Origin: Clusia tigrina
Lineage: Eukaryota; Arthropoda; Insecta; Diptera; Clusiidae
Length of the DNA stretch: 64,000 nt
Assembly: GCA_920105625.2 (NCBI GenBank)
Contig: OV050033.1
Location: 434,001 to 498,000, forward strand
Direction of reading: 5' to 3'
In this document: positions 15,301-27,860 of the stretch, one piece after another
How the letters are laid out: each line of letters begins with the position of its first letter
Numbering within the stretch: position 1 is the stretch's first letter
Made by a program: the position numbers and the translations under genes
Notes under the pieces: generated by a model
What the model was told of the DNA's origin: nothing
Database searches by the model: none
The model's input: the letters and a program-made list of their open reading frames with translations, nothing else

Positions 15301-16153
15301 ATCCACGTGATGATGTGGTTATATGTATCTGCAGTAAGGTGTTTCTTCCATGGTCGTGTTAAACATATATTTGGTTAGGATAATGCACTAAGTTCCCGAA
15401 GCAGTTGATCTAGACCTAAGTGGTGGTTCTATTTTAGGCTAATTGACAGCTGTTCCAGACATTTTATGACGAATTTTGATGAAAATTTTTTCCGCTGGCA
15501 CTATTCATGCTTTAAGGATGCAGCAAATTTAAGAATTTCTACTATATTTTTTGATAGTTTCCATAGAAAACTGCCTCGCGGCTCTGCTTCACTCCACGTC
15601 GTGTATATTGAATATAAAATCATATTTGTCATATTAATACATGAGCCTCATATATCCTTGAGGACACACATACACATACAAATACATATACAGCATCCTG
15701 CTGTCCGGCCTGACAATCCTCCCGCTCTCAGTATACTTCAACAACCCTCGCCGCAAAGAACTGCAACTGGATACACATTCTTTCAGAAATCAGAAAATGT
15801 GCACAGGATAGGCACACGTACAAGCAGCATGGAAACACATTCACACAAGCACCCGCTCTCACAGAGTACCACAAAAATATACTTCCACGCCATTCCATTT
15901 CATTTCATTACAATTCGTACACGATTCACGCTCATTATGCCCTTGTGTACATGCTCAATCGGCGTCATTGGCATATAAAAGAAAGAATCTAATCAATTTG
16001 GTAAACATCTGTCGCAGGATAATCGCGAACACTCGCACTAGCAGGACACACGAGTACATTTAACGAGCGGGCGCCTTCATCCTGTTCAGGGATATCCCAT
16101 TTTAATATGCCGTGGCATAAGCAGAAATATCCCTGATGTATTTTAACACTTAC
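6334..16153. other. intergenic, possible regulatory islands
   Basis: No gene is supported across this stretch. Short open frames occur at the density expected from AT-rich DNA. The 10690-10830 block (ATTTATTTGCATG, CGCATGCAAATTATTTTATG, TTTTAATTGCATTTAAAT) looks like the constrained, homeodomain/POU-site-rich sequence of fly enhancers. Minor CA/TG runs lie near 12725-12755 and 14130-14170. Confidence 0.4.
10690..10830. promoter_or_regulatory. enhancer-like block (tentative)
   Basis: A dense group of ATTTGCAT/ATGCAAAT-type POU octamers and ATTTAAAT/TTAATT homeodomain cores lies beside a GC-rich shoulder (GCGGGCGCAATGCG). This texture is common in conserved non-coding elements of flies. No conservation data are available, so this rests on composition only. 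Confidence 0.18.
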
Positions 16154-16210
16154 CCAGTGCGTTGGGGTTGCTGCACGCGGCATGCGGTACTGCACAGGGG
16201 TTAGATGCAT
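16154..16210 (-). CDS. possible first coding exon, unknown gene
   Basis: On the minus strand an ATG at 16210 opens 19 codons that end exactly at a consensus GTAAGTGT donor, leaving phase 0. The codons are rich in G/C at third positions (GTG CAG TAC CGC ATG CCG). An in-frame stop directly precedes the ATG, so if the exon is real this would be the start. The peptide (MHLTPVQYRMPRAATPTHW) shows no signal sequence or domain. About 30 GTAAGT motifs are expected by chance in both strands of a window this size, so this is a weak call. No partner exon is identified. Confidence 0.12.
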
Positions 16211-16644
16211 TCAACAACAACAAAGGCAACAACAACTACAGCTGTGGCGACGTGGAAAATCCCAACGAGGGTGTACAACAAAAGTAGATTTTGACAAAAG
16301 TGCTCTTCCTAATCAGTTGTCGCCTTCCTGTATCGTAGCAGTAGCATAAGGTATGTACTTGCGCTCTTTGTTGATATTGTCACACCGTCTCATTAACACG
16401 AATAGATTTTTTTGTTTTCAATATATTTGTTCGTTATTTTTCGAAAATTTTAAAAATTATTTCTGAATTGACACGAAATGGTTAATGAGGCATTCGAGGA
16501 ACTAGTTCCAGTTTGAAGACAAGAGTTGGAATTTCTGAGCTGGTCAGGAGACATTTCCGGCTTATATTTTTCCCCGATACATATGCGAGAGTAGATAAAT
16601 ACGAATAAATGTCAAATGGTGAAGAAAGAAAACACACTAAAGCC

Positions 16645-17510
16645 AGTAAAGAAAGCTGAAGTCGGGTTACACCGACTTCGAGATGTGCTTTACCCTTATA
16701 TGTGCGTGTTCGTTAAACAAGGGCGATGCAGATTACTACCAAATTTCATTCATACATCATATTTAGGAGCATATCTAGGTTAATTTTTGGTGGGTTACCC
16801 AGAGTTGATTATAAAGGAACGGCAGTGTTCCCTTTATCTGATAATTCCCATTTCTTGTGTATGGCTTTGTAGAATCAATATAATTATCCATATCATATTT
16901 CGTCCAGAAACTTTTTATAGGTCGTGAGTCATAAAAATGTGAAAATAACCCATTTTGTATTTGGTGTCTTAACACTGTGAATCTCTGTGTGACGCGTTCG
17001 TTGATACATTGGAACATAGCTAAGCTAATTTTAATGTTAGTCCTGAAAGTTCCATATCTGAAAAATGGGTGTGTCCTTTATTTGATCACCCCTTGCAGAT
17101 GGCTCTATAATGTCTACATGCTTCGCATAGAAGTTTGTCTCTCTTATAATATATCAAATGTGTTAATAGTGGGCGTAGCAGTTAATATATGTCGCCCACA
17201 TTTTGCATATTGTTTAGTATGTGCCGCATCTATTACGAGTATAACTGCCAAATTGCGTCACCATGTCATCAATTAGACCGAAGTTATAGTCCTTTTAAAA
17301 AAGGTACCTACAGTTGAATATATGGGAGATGGGCGTGGTCTTTGTCCAAATGGGTTCTTTTAGCTATCTGCTTCTGTGTTTCATTCAGACTATATTTTTG
17401 CAAAAGTTTCATAAAGATTTTTCTAACGGTATGGAAGAAAAGTGGGTTAGACTGATAAAATAAGTAATTAATTAGTCAGAAAGTGATTATGACATATGAT
17501 TATGGTATGG
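16645..17510 (+). repeat. dispersed repeat family A, copy 2
   Basis: It begins with AGTAAAGA and an 8-bp-stem hairpin (GAAGTCGG 16658-16665 with CCGACTTC 16672-16679), as does the copy at 27861. It then shares GGTTACCCAGAGTTGATTAT, the CTTTATCTGAT/CCCATTTCTTGTG block and the ATATGGGAG-n-GGGCGTGGTCTTTGTCCAAAT block with copies 3 and 4. Two degenerate internal repeats are visible (about 16822-16875 and 17075-17130). Near the 3' end, the CAGAAAGTGATTATG motif equals CAGAAAGTGAATCTG of copy 4 (61581). The copy then runs without a break into the (TA)n array. No protein coding is seen. Confidence 0.75.
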
Positions 17511-18454
<944 letters not shown>

Positions 18455-20631
18455 CCCATAGGACCGTCACGGCAGACACATCGGTAAGCTGCAGACTACT
18501 AAAAGGTGTACCAAAAAGAGAATAAGAAGAGTTTAGTTTGAGTTGATCGAGGAGAAGACATACTACGTGACACGAGATCCGCTGAACTTCTAAATGTCAT
18601 ATCCCCGAAACACTTGCAATTAGCAACGCCTTTGTAAGTGAAGAAGAGTTTCAGGATGTGAATTCATAGCGGTCATAGCTCGGTAGGTGAATCGAACCCA
18701 GAGGAAGGGCACAAAACAATCGGAAAGTTTGCAAATTTCGCGCCCGGTAAAAGAATGGACACACAGTCATAGTGATAGTCAACAATCAAAATTGTAGTCA
18801 CAAATTGCGGTGAAGGTTTATTTTATTAATGGAAATCAGACAAATTCAAAGTTAAACAAACTTTTGAAAGTCAGCATATAAAGCATTTTGAAAATACCTC
18901 TCTCCATTTTTATGACTGTTGCTTTAAAAAACCATCGTACAGGGCAAACGATTAAAAAATATTATCTATTTGTTGATATTCGTAACCCTGCAACTATATT
19001 TTTATAGGTTAGTTAGTCGATCTGAAGTGTTCAATAAAAAGCTTTTCTCAAATTTTCTGTTGCCCAGGAAATTTCCTGCGATGAATTCCGTGAACGGTTG
19101 AGTTAACTTCAACTTCTCCAAGAATACTGAGAAGTGGTTGAAGACAGTCTAGTTTCGACTTGGACTTGGTTATGATCCACTCTCATTGTTTGACGAAAAT
19201 GTTCACAAAGTGGTGGAAATAGTGGCTGGAAATGGTCATGTGAGTTCAAGCTTAGAAGGACTTACTTCCTTAGTGCGTTTAAACACAGTAATGAACCGCT
19301 TTTTCATCTGTGACGTCTCCATATTTAGCAGAACACATTGAAAACAAAGACAATAATGAAACGGTTGCATACGGCAAACTAAAAATCTGTCAAATGTGAT
19401 TCGTTGCATTCTCTTAGATATTGTTGGGGCGAAACAAAAGTGGAGTAGATAAGTACAATGCACTATTACAAATGCCTCAATTCCATTCAGTGAGTCCTCT
19501 TGTCATTTAACTTCAATTTTAATGGTTGTGAATTTGAATTTCCGACAGACAAAACCGCACAATTTCCAATGCTTTGTTCGAATGTGTCATAGAAGCCATT
19601 GACAGCTACGAACAAAGGCGGAGCAATCAGGTTGCGGCGACAAAAGAACCTTTTTAACACTTTTGTGCAGTAAAACAAAAGTTCCAAAGGGAAAAGTAAA
19701 AAGGAAAAAAGTTGCAAAAAAAACAAAAACATGGAACTGCAGAAATGATACCATCAGCCAAATCGAAACAAAAGCAACGGAGGGGCACGAGTTTAAAATC
19801 TGCGATAGTGATGCGCGCGAAAAAAAGCGAGACTTTTCGCTTTACTACCGATCACACACACAATAAAAGGGAAACCACAAAAACTACACCTAACCAGACC
19901 AACCGAGACCATCCTAATCCCAAACAAAATTTGGTAGAAATGGAAAAATGGAGCTGAATTTTTCGCAGGTCACGCAGTTTGTCGTTATTTGAATTCGAAA
20001 TGTTTTCAATTTTTTAGCCCTAATCGCTGCCGGTGTAGGCGTTGAGCGCAGTTACTCAAAGCCGGACAACGCAGGGGCAGAATCGTTGCTAAATTGACTG
20101 TCAAAAAGGAAAGTATTGAAAAATTGTTCCTGTGAATGTAAAATCAAAGCGTTTCTATGCCTTTGTGTGGGCAGCGTTGTATTCGGCTGTGATTGATGAT
20201 GAGTCCTTTTGCGCCCATCGTGGACGGGGTCTGTCCATGCAGTTTAGAAGCGTATATTTTTTTATTTATATTTTTCTTTGTGTTTACCTCAGAAATATCC
20301 GTTTGACAGGAACTACACAGGGTTATGCTTGAGGCGGAAAGCGACATACAGAGGTTAAATCTAATGACCTGAATGTGGCTTATCCAGGAAGAAATGTATG
20401 TCTTACTGGATAGAAAATATTCAAGGTTGTGTGCACATATATTCCGATGAGGAGCACAAACCAGATTGATAAATAAGAAACGTTTTGGCAGACTTACCTT
20501 AGAAGGTAAAGAAATATAAATTGGGAATAAGCTAAGGGAAATAGAAACGAATATCTCTGAGGAGCAAAATATCATTTTTGACAGCAATCAATAACAAATA
20601 GCAGGTAAATGGTAGTACATATTCCAGTTAT

Positions 20632-20676
20632 CAGCAATACGAAAATGTATCTTCAGACGTATTTTCAGTATTGCTG
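20632..20676. repeat. short imperfect hairpin
   Basis: CAGCAATAC at 20632 pairs with GTATTGCTG ending at 20676, and the inner AAAAT/ATTTT extends the stem. This gives about 17 of 19 positions paired around a loop of roughly 8 bases. It is shorter than a usual microRNA precursor, so I call only the inverted repeat. Confidence 0.5.
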
Positions 20677-20804
20677 TCGAAGCTGTTCCATGTTTGTGTT
20701 TGAAGAAAAACATTTGGTTAAAAACAGTAAAACACAAGTCAAGTAAATATTTAAATATGCTAGTAGTACCATAAACAAGACTAGACGTATCTGCTACTTA
20801 AGCA

Positions 20805-20890
20805 CCCTACCTAAGCCATTCAACGTAGCTTCAATGTTAGGATAGCTCCCTGCGTAAGCCTTTCTACGTAGCTTCAATGGTCGGATGCAT
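20805..20890 (+). repeat. 43-bp tandem duplication
   Basis: Two adjacent units begin at 20805 and 20848. They share TAAGCC and the 15-base core ACGTAGCTTCAATG plus GGAT at the same spacing, with scattered substitutions. It is a local duplication with no coding sense. Confidence 0.7.
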
Positions 20891-21522
20891 ATAAATGTGT
20901 TGATAGCTCAACCTTTGAAAGCTAGATAATGAGAAAGAGAGGGAAACAGACACAGAGGAATGTAGAAAAACACAGAAAAATAAGGTCGAATAATGAAATC
21001 ATCCGATACTGTGATTTCATATTTACGGTTTTCTTCTATAAATCTCAGGAAACGAGAGCAGATGGAACAATATTTAAATTTAAAACAGGACAATATACTT
21101 ATGATCATGGAATGTAATCAATAATACTCGAGCTTAAGATTATCCGATATAATGATCCAAAGCTTCAAGATAGAAAAAATATGTTAGCAAACTGAAGATC
21201 ATCGTTACATTCGATAATAAACATAGAAAGAGGGTAATTCAATTACAGACCAACATAGAACATCACCCCGGAAAATATTGGTTGGAACACTGCTCAACCT
21301 TTTTGAGAATCTCCCACCATCTATCAATCTAATCTTGTGTTTTTTAAATGACTGAGCGTAGCTGAAAGATAAATAACTCGCTGCCTGGTTCCATTCAAGA
21401 ACAAAACAAGAGAACAAAAGAACAGATATTGAAAAACAGATCTTAGTGTCAAAACATCAGTAGAGGTATATTAGTGTTGCGCACGTTCCACGGATTTAAA
21501 TAAAGCAAAGAAGTGTTAAAAA

Positions 21523-22302
21523 ATGCGAATTCTCGTCGCGGTATTTGCTCTTGGATGCTTGACATTAAGTTCAGCTTTTATACTAAATACCACCGCCACA
21601 GAGGAAATTTTGACTGGCACAAACTATACGCTGACTGGAAATGTGTCAACGGAAGAACAACAAAAGGGCAACATGTATGCAACCACGCCAGCTTCCAAGG
21701 TAGGGAGTAACCTCGGACTGCTACAAAATATACCGGCAAATATCATATTAGAACAGCTCCTTAAAAATGGAGGACTAGTAGAAATAGCCAGAAGTATGGA
21801 TACTGCCACTCTTTTGACATTTGTACAAGGTTTGCAGGGCCAAGATATTTCGTTAATAAGCAAAGTTCTGGCGGAAGAGGATATTTTATCGCTGATAGAA
21901 GATATAACACGGGACAAAAAATTTAACGTCAACGATTTGATAACGTTCATTAAGGCATTGCGTTCCTTACATTCGAGTATTCAGAACTTTAATTCCCCAG
22001 GTAAATGGAACAACCAGAATATGGATAGCGGCAGAGGTGATGGTGATACTCTCAAACTTTCTGATTATCCAATACTTACCGACAGCTATGATCAAGAACC
22101 TCCCGTGTTTTATAACTACTATTATGATAATCCACAATTTCCAATCAAGCACAACCAAAAGGAAGGCGGTGTTCCATACCCTCGAGGTCCTGGTAGCGGT
22201 CGAATTCCTGGTTGGAGGCGCCAAGAAGGCGACAGATCTTTTGGAGGAGGTGGTCGTGGAGGACGCAGACAAGGTCCTCGCGCTATATATATATTGTTCT
22301 AG
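21523..22302 (+). CDS. secreted cysteine-free protein with Gly/Arg-rich tail
   Basis: This is an intact 259-codon frame without introns, starting at ATG 21523 with A at -3 and ending at TAG 22300. Residues 1-18 form a clear signal peptide (MRILVAVFALGCLTLSSA), so the product is probably exported. N-glycosylation sequons follow at Asn22, Asn34 and Asn40. Residues about 66-150 are amphipathic and leucine/isoleucine-rich, predicting helices. Residues 159-200 are polar with a tyrosine cluster (FYNYYYD, 196-202). From 214 the chain is Gly/Arg-rich (RSFGGGGRGGRRQ, 238-250) and ends in a hydrophobic IYILF. The mature chain has no cysteine. I recognise no family. The layout fits rapidly evolving secreted proteins such as seminal, salivary, eggshell or immune-induced proteins, but none is shown. 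AATAAA lies 52 bases after the stop. Confidence 0.82.
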   Translation: MRILVAVFALGCLTLSSAFILNTTATEEILTGTNYTLTGNVSTEEQQKGNMYATTPASKVGSNLGLLQNIPANIILEQLLKNGGLVEIARSMDTATLLTFVQGLQGQDISLISKVLAEEDILSLIEDITRDKKFNVNDLITFIKALRSLHSSIQNFNSPGKWNNQNMDSGRGDGDTLKLSDYPILTDSYDQEPPVFYNYYYDNPQFPIKHNQKEGGVPYPRGPGSGRIPGWRRQEGDRSFGGGGRGGRRQGPRAIYILF

Positions 22303-22353
22303 CGTAACCTGATCGCTTGAAAATAATTGTAAAAACTTCCATATGTACCAAAT

Positions 22354-22359
22354 AATAAA
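22354..22359 (+). terminator. poly(A) signal of the secreted-protein gene
   Basis: AATAAA lies 52 bases after the TAG stop, a normal spacing for a compact fly 3' UTR. A second AATAAA at 22476-22481 could serve as a distal site. Confidence 0.6.
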
Positions 22360-22482
22360 GCGCAAAAACATCGTTGGAAACTTTAGTTTGCGTATTTTTT
22401 AGGTGAATCAACACATCTGTGTTTGCAGTTGACTCATTCACTTGGCAGAGAAGCGGTGAAAGCATTTCAATATTGAATAAAA

Positions 22483-23787
22483 TTTACGTTTGCCAAAAGT
22501 TAACTGAAATGAGGGCACGTGCGTGTGTTTCTCAAATTCTATCATTAGTGACGAGAATACGCTGAAAAGTATGAAACTTAAAAAATATGGGAGGGGCAAA
22601 ACGAACGATTTATATTTAACAAAACAAAAGTTTCGTCATCCAAATTAGTTAGTCTTGCTAAATTTTTGAATTTCTCATCAATTCTCTCGGTTTCCATTTT
22701 TAGAAGCTCGATGTGTACATTCATAGGGACAAGAAAATACAGGTATTCCTGACATCATTTTATTGCACAGGTTTTCCCTGGTTCTAAATTATTGTCGAAA
22801 GATAAATTGTTCAATGTTATTCAATTTTCCAGCAAATCACTGCAACTTTATGTTTTCATCGATATTCCGCTGTTCAGTTATCTGAACACAGTTATCCGCC
22901 ATCCATTCTTCAGGAAACGGCAACTCTTGGTATGGCATTGACCGTAAAAACACTCCATCACAACTTAGCCTTTGCGTCCATTCCCCAAAGAAAAGTTGAA
23001 CTGACTGGTTATGTAGATTGTGTACGATGAAGATCCTTAAATTAAACTATTTAATAAGAGACGGCTATTTGAATAGAAAAAACGAGACACGCAGCCTTAA
23101 ATAATCAGACATCTGTCCTGCAAAATGTAAACCATTCCAGTCATATAACTTGACTAAAATAGGGAAACAGGAGAGATGCATATCTGTCAAGTACTTCATT
23201 CCAAAGAACAGTCTTGAATCAGTTCGGAAGAATTTTTATTCACTGAGGTCACGGAGCTGGAACATTATATTTCCTACCTTTTCTATTTAAAAGTGTGCTT
23301 AAATTAATAATCACAATTCACGCATTACTCGGAGTTCTTCCTGCATTTGTATGTTGTGGAGTATTTATATCCGAAATGAATGCATGCATACCTGAAATGA
23401 GAGATTAGTTAATTAGATTTGCTAATTGACACATAGGTATTTTTAACTTTAAATTTAAATTTAATCCTAACTTTATTTAGAAAAAAGTGTGAGCAAAGAG
23501 AAAGTTGTTTTTTATTTGGATATGTTTTTGGAGACTGCTGTAGAGAAGTTCACAGTCCAACCACGACACGTGTTGTTTAACACACACTTGCTCAGGGAAA
23601 AAATGCTGAATATGAAAGAAAAGAAACTGAATATTTAATTAACACCAGCATTAATTAAACTGAAGTGAAGAGAAGCGGTGAGACATGTAAAATAGAAAAC
23701 TTGAAATACATTGAGAGCATTCGTGATAGTTCTGCTAAGAACTTCATTAGAGCCGATTCAGGCCGTTACAGCTCGAAAAGCGTGGAA
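22483..23787. other. intergenic, nothing seen
   Basis: AT-rich sequence between the secreted-protein gene and the possible exon at 23788. There are no credible reading frames, RNA genes or repeats. Confidence 0.5.
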
Positions 23788-23884
23788 ATGGGCATCTCGG
23801 CTATACTGCGATTCTTTCAGTTCTTGGTCCTGGTGGCGGAAGTGCACCTCACAATGCGGACCGAGAATGACGGTTCTAAACTAT
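23788..23884 (+). CDS. possible first exon encoding a signal peptide
   Basis: ATG 23788 has a good context (GGAAATGG) and is followed by 32 codons with strongly G/C-biased third positions, unlike the surrounding AT-rich DNA. The peptide begins MGISAILRFFQFLVLVAEVHL, a plausible signal peptide, then a polar stretch with MRTENDGSKL. A donor-like TAT|GTGAGC follows at 23885 (phase 1), and an alternative GT lies at 23893. The frame is also open upstream to about 23665, so the true start could differ. No following exon is identified, and a long intron leaving the window is possible. It would be the first exon of a secreted or membrane protein. The family is unknown. Confidence 0.33.
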
Positions 23885-26800
23885 GTGAGCAGGTCAACCG
23901 TCAATTGAGTGCTAATTCCTTAAGTCGACCAAACTTGAATATGCTAGAGGTAGCTAGCGTAAGCAGATGCAGCCTTAGCAAGGGGAGTTGGACAAAACGA
24001 CTGCTGTGCTGTGCTTAAGGAGGAGGTTGAGCTTATAGGAGGTTGAAGAATTTGTAGTGAGATATTCAACGCAAAATTAATGGTGATGGTGACAGTTCTG
24101 TTGTGAGTGCTCAATTTATAATAATTATGTATATGCTAATGAATATCTCCTTGCAGATCGAATGAAATACAGTTCATGACGAGAGATACATTTGATGGTA
24201 CTATTTATAATTTATAAATTTGTTTATATTAATAATAGTACATCTTCAGTTTGTTGTAAAGTGCGAGTCTTATTTAAAGATGTGGAAGGAGTGACTTGGT
24301 TGAATAGATGGCACAGCCGCTCCAAAGCATCCCGCTGAGAGCTACTGTTGTAATGTAGAATCCACCGAAGTTTGAATAATGTCTTTCTCTCTCTCTATGC
24401 GACAACACTATCTGTGGATCCGGTTTCACACCGTCGAAGTAACACAATTAATTCTTGGCGAAAACTACACTCAAAAAGGTAAAGTACAAGATACAAATCA
24501 GCATTCCAAATAAATGTAGCATTCATACAGGCAGAGACTAAGCTGCATTAAGCCTTGGACCTAGTGCTAACAAATATATTTGGCAGTCTTGCAGACCTCC
24601 CTCCTCACATCACAATGAGGAGTGTTGTCCATTGAAAAACAAAGAAAAGTTTAATTTATTAAGAGTACATGCACCTCTTCAAATGGAGTAAGCTACTTTC
24701 TCCCATTCTTTCTGTTCGAATGCATAATCGCGGCACGTGACATTCCATAGCGATAGGACATTATGTCCACAAAGAGTGGATTGGCTTTTGTTCTCAGCAC
24801 ATACTCGTAACAAATCGCGCTGAGGTGAACATGCTTGTGGTGTGATTATTTTCTATATCTCGCTGCTACGCTGCTGTGCCGCTTTGCTACCGAACAAAGC
24901 GGTAATTATTGTTTCTCATTTGTCATTTGAGCACTTGGAAAGAACAGAAGAAAAGCAATGTTCGTATAAATAACGCACATTACGCTACGACCAGAGTATT
25001 TTTGAAGCCATCTCAGGTCGCTATAATCACATTCAAAGCCGGTGCATACATTGCTCCGTTACTCTGAGTGTGGGTGCTTTCCTTGCGCCGTTAGCGTAAT
25101 AAACTTTTCATAATTTATGGGTGCTCATAAAAATTTTCTTCAAATTTGTGTGCGTAGTAGTGTCGAGGTTCCGAACAACTTTTTACGTTGATAATAATTA
25201 TAATAATAATTTCCAATTTCTTTACGAGGCACCATTGGTGAACCGAGTTACAGCCCGAGATAAGTATTGTGTGAGCTACATATGTATGTACATGCATATA
25301 TGCACGGTAGTCGAACTCCATTTCTGACAATATCAACGTTCCGTTCAACTTACATAGTACATAGATTGTATAAATGTTGAGAATGTCAAATGTGACTATG
25401 CAAGCATCGTACATTCACTCACTTACATACATACATATGTACATATGTTGCATTGGGGACTGATTGATTGGTGTCGCACAAAAACAAATAAAGAAAGTAA
25501 GTATACGGAAAGGTATTTGCAGCTTAGTGCCCTTTCTATTATTTATAAGTATTAGAAATAATACAAATTTATACAAATGTGCAAATATCTCTGGAATAGT
25601 CAAAATATGTAATGTAATTCCGTTCAATTTTAGTTTTGTACTTTAAGGACTCCTGAATTATGAAAGGTGTGCAGCACCCAAACACTGAGCAGACATCGAT
25701 AACTGAAGACCCTTTAGTCGAGATTGATTCTGGATTAGCTGCAAGTGCATCCACTGCAATAAGGAAAACCATACCGGAGCTATAAAACTCCAACTGAGAA
25801 TCTTAGAAGGTTGCAAGGAGTACATAGTAGACAATTTAATAGGACGCGGCAAGTATCATAACAGAGCAGCACAGGCCCCGCAGCTTCCTTATGAATACAA
25901 TCGGAACAGTTTCTGATAAACTGGAAAAGTCTTAGATTTCAAAGTGGTAATATATTCTTACCCACTGATCCATTTTCTGTTATTAGTGTCAAGTACCTTG
26001 TGACCTCCATTCAACGCAGTAAATTATATTCTTCATATCTTTTGAAGAATCTTTGTTATTCCATCTGCCTTTCTTGACGGCTTCTTTCACTAGCTCCGTT
26101 TACATCTTCGCTTGCTTTCTTTTCTATTTTCCATCTTTTGTATTCGATTTCTATTTATCTCGTTTCTTTCCCATCTTCCCTACTTCTTTCTATTCTATAC
26201 TTTACGTATTATGTATACTTGTATATTTTGAAACATGTGAGTACATTTAATTTTAAAAGTCTTCAAAAGAATTTAAAGGTATGTGGCACGTTTCGTTCAG
26301 AATGCGTTGCCGATTAGAACACATGGACACATTGAAGTAAGTTTAGAATTTGTTTCACAACTGTCACTATTACCCACTTCACACATTTTGAGCTCAGTGA
26401 CTGTTACAAAAAAGGTACCGTCATTTCTTGGCAGCCTTCCAAGCTCTGCAAGCTTTTCACGAAGCGCGTGACAGCGCCACCAAATGGGACTTTGAAATTT
26501 GATAAATGACCCAATGTAAACGGGCAGCTAGCTCCGGACGTCAAAGGAAACTAGTGAAGCAAGCGTGCAGCACCAACTTCACACGCGATATTTTGACACA
26601 GGCGGACTCTGTTTGCCTAGACAAACACAAACGAGTGTGTGTGGGAGCCCTGCCGGTGCACCTATGTATATAGCGCCACGTGAAAAAACGAAAACCCAAA
26701 AAGAAACAGACCGAAATGCTCTTCTTCTGTATTAAATTTGTATTCGGTTCAGCTGAGTCATTCGTCATTTGTAATTCCGTTATCGTTTTTTTCCAGCGCT

Positions 26801-27860
26801 CCCCTTCCAACGGCTTCCCCACTGTCACTGCGTTTTGCCATTTCATTTGACATCTGTAGCGGTCGGCTGCGTGGGAGTGGAAGTGGAAGACTGCCACCAC
26901 AGTGTTGGTCCTCTTGTGTGCGTTCGTTAGTTCACAGGATATTTTCGATTTGCGTGTAGTTTGGAGCTTTGTTGTTCAAGTGCGGCGGCAGAGAAGGCAG
27001 TTATTTTGCTTTTCCTTGCCTGCAAACTGATTCGTATTGACATTAGAAAATCGAATCACGTCGCATTACTTTGTAAATAATGTTCGATATTACTGCGAGA
27101 TGCTCCTGTTGGATCTAGACAGAAATGGGTGGGGGCGCACGGAAGATTATGTCAAAATGACTGAGAAGTGCTGCCGGAGCTGATGAGCTCAATTAAAAGA
27201 AGCAAACAGCAGTGGTCATATGCAGTAGTAAAACAAGACAACGCGCTGTAGAATTCATGCGCGGAACAAATACTCAACTGGTGAACTTAATATCCGGTCT
27301 GGAAAAAGGAAGTACTTCCGAACAAGGAACACGCATAACAATTTCTTCAAATTGAAAGGATCCCAGTTTACGTGAGTTGCTTTTTGCTCAGTGTTGATGA
27401 ACTCACTTTTATAGCATTTTCCTTCAATTTCTCGGAATTATCGTAGATAGGAGTACTCGGCAATTAGATATAAAATTTCCTTTATTTTGTTCTAAGCTCC
27501 TCCTTTACTTTGAGTCTTCTTAAAATAAGCTGCACTTGCAAATTGATTTGAAACCTGAGGCAGATAATCCAAATTTTAAATCGGAAAAAATGTTTCCTAT
27601 ACAGGACATTAGCACATTTGCAGTTCAAGGTAGTTGTTCCAAGTTTAGATGACTATTTCCCCATTAATCACAAGTAAATACTAAGGCAAAGTAGAAATAC
27701 CGTTGCTTTGTCGTTTCGAAAGAAAGGACACAGAGGTTTTGTTTATATATTCACATAAGTGGCAATAGCCGAAACACTTTTGGAGACCAGATACAACTAA
27801 GGTTAAGATTATATATAATACTGAGTGCAATTTCATGCTCAAACAAAACAGAAGTAAACG
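23885..27860. other. intergenic or intronic, no gene supported
   Basis: AT-rich non-coding sequence. A near-perfect fly-type palindrome ACATATGTACATATGT lies at 25433-25448. The GC-richer stretch 26860-27000 (GTGTGCGTTCGTTAGTTCACAG, then GCGGCGGCAGAGAAGGCAG) has the look of a promoter or 5' UTR, but has no coding frame. Confidence 0.35.
25433..25448. repeat. perfect palindrome in a TACATA run
   Basis: ACATATGTACATATGT is its own reverse complement and follows a TACATACATACAT run. Such runs are abundant in fly non-coding DNA. Confidence 0.8.

Noticed and set aside
15466..15978. 170-codon plus-strand frame with HIHIQIHIQ and Ser/Thr/His-rich parts
   Set aside because: The His/Ile repeat comes from ACATAC simple sequence. 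The rest lacks a domain, and third-position bias is absent.
18680..18705. GGGTTCGATTCACC on the minus strand, like a tRNA B-box/T-arm
   Set aside because: No A-box at the right distance and no acceptor or anticodon stems can be folded around it.
20144..20240. Minus-strand stretch with GC-rich third positions
   Set aside because: The frame has no start or splice arrangement, and the bias is equally explained by a GC-richer non-coding island.
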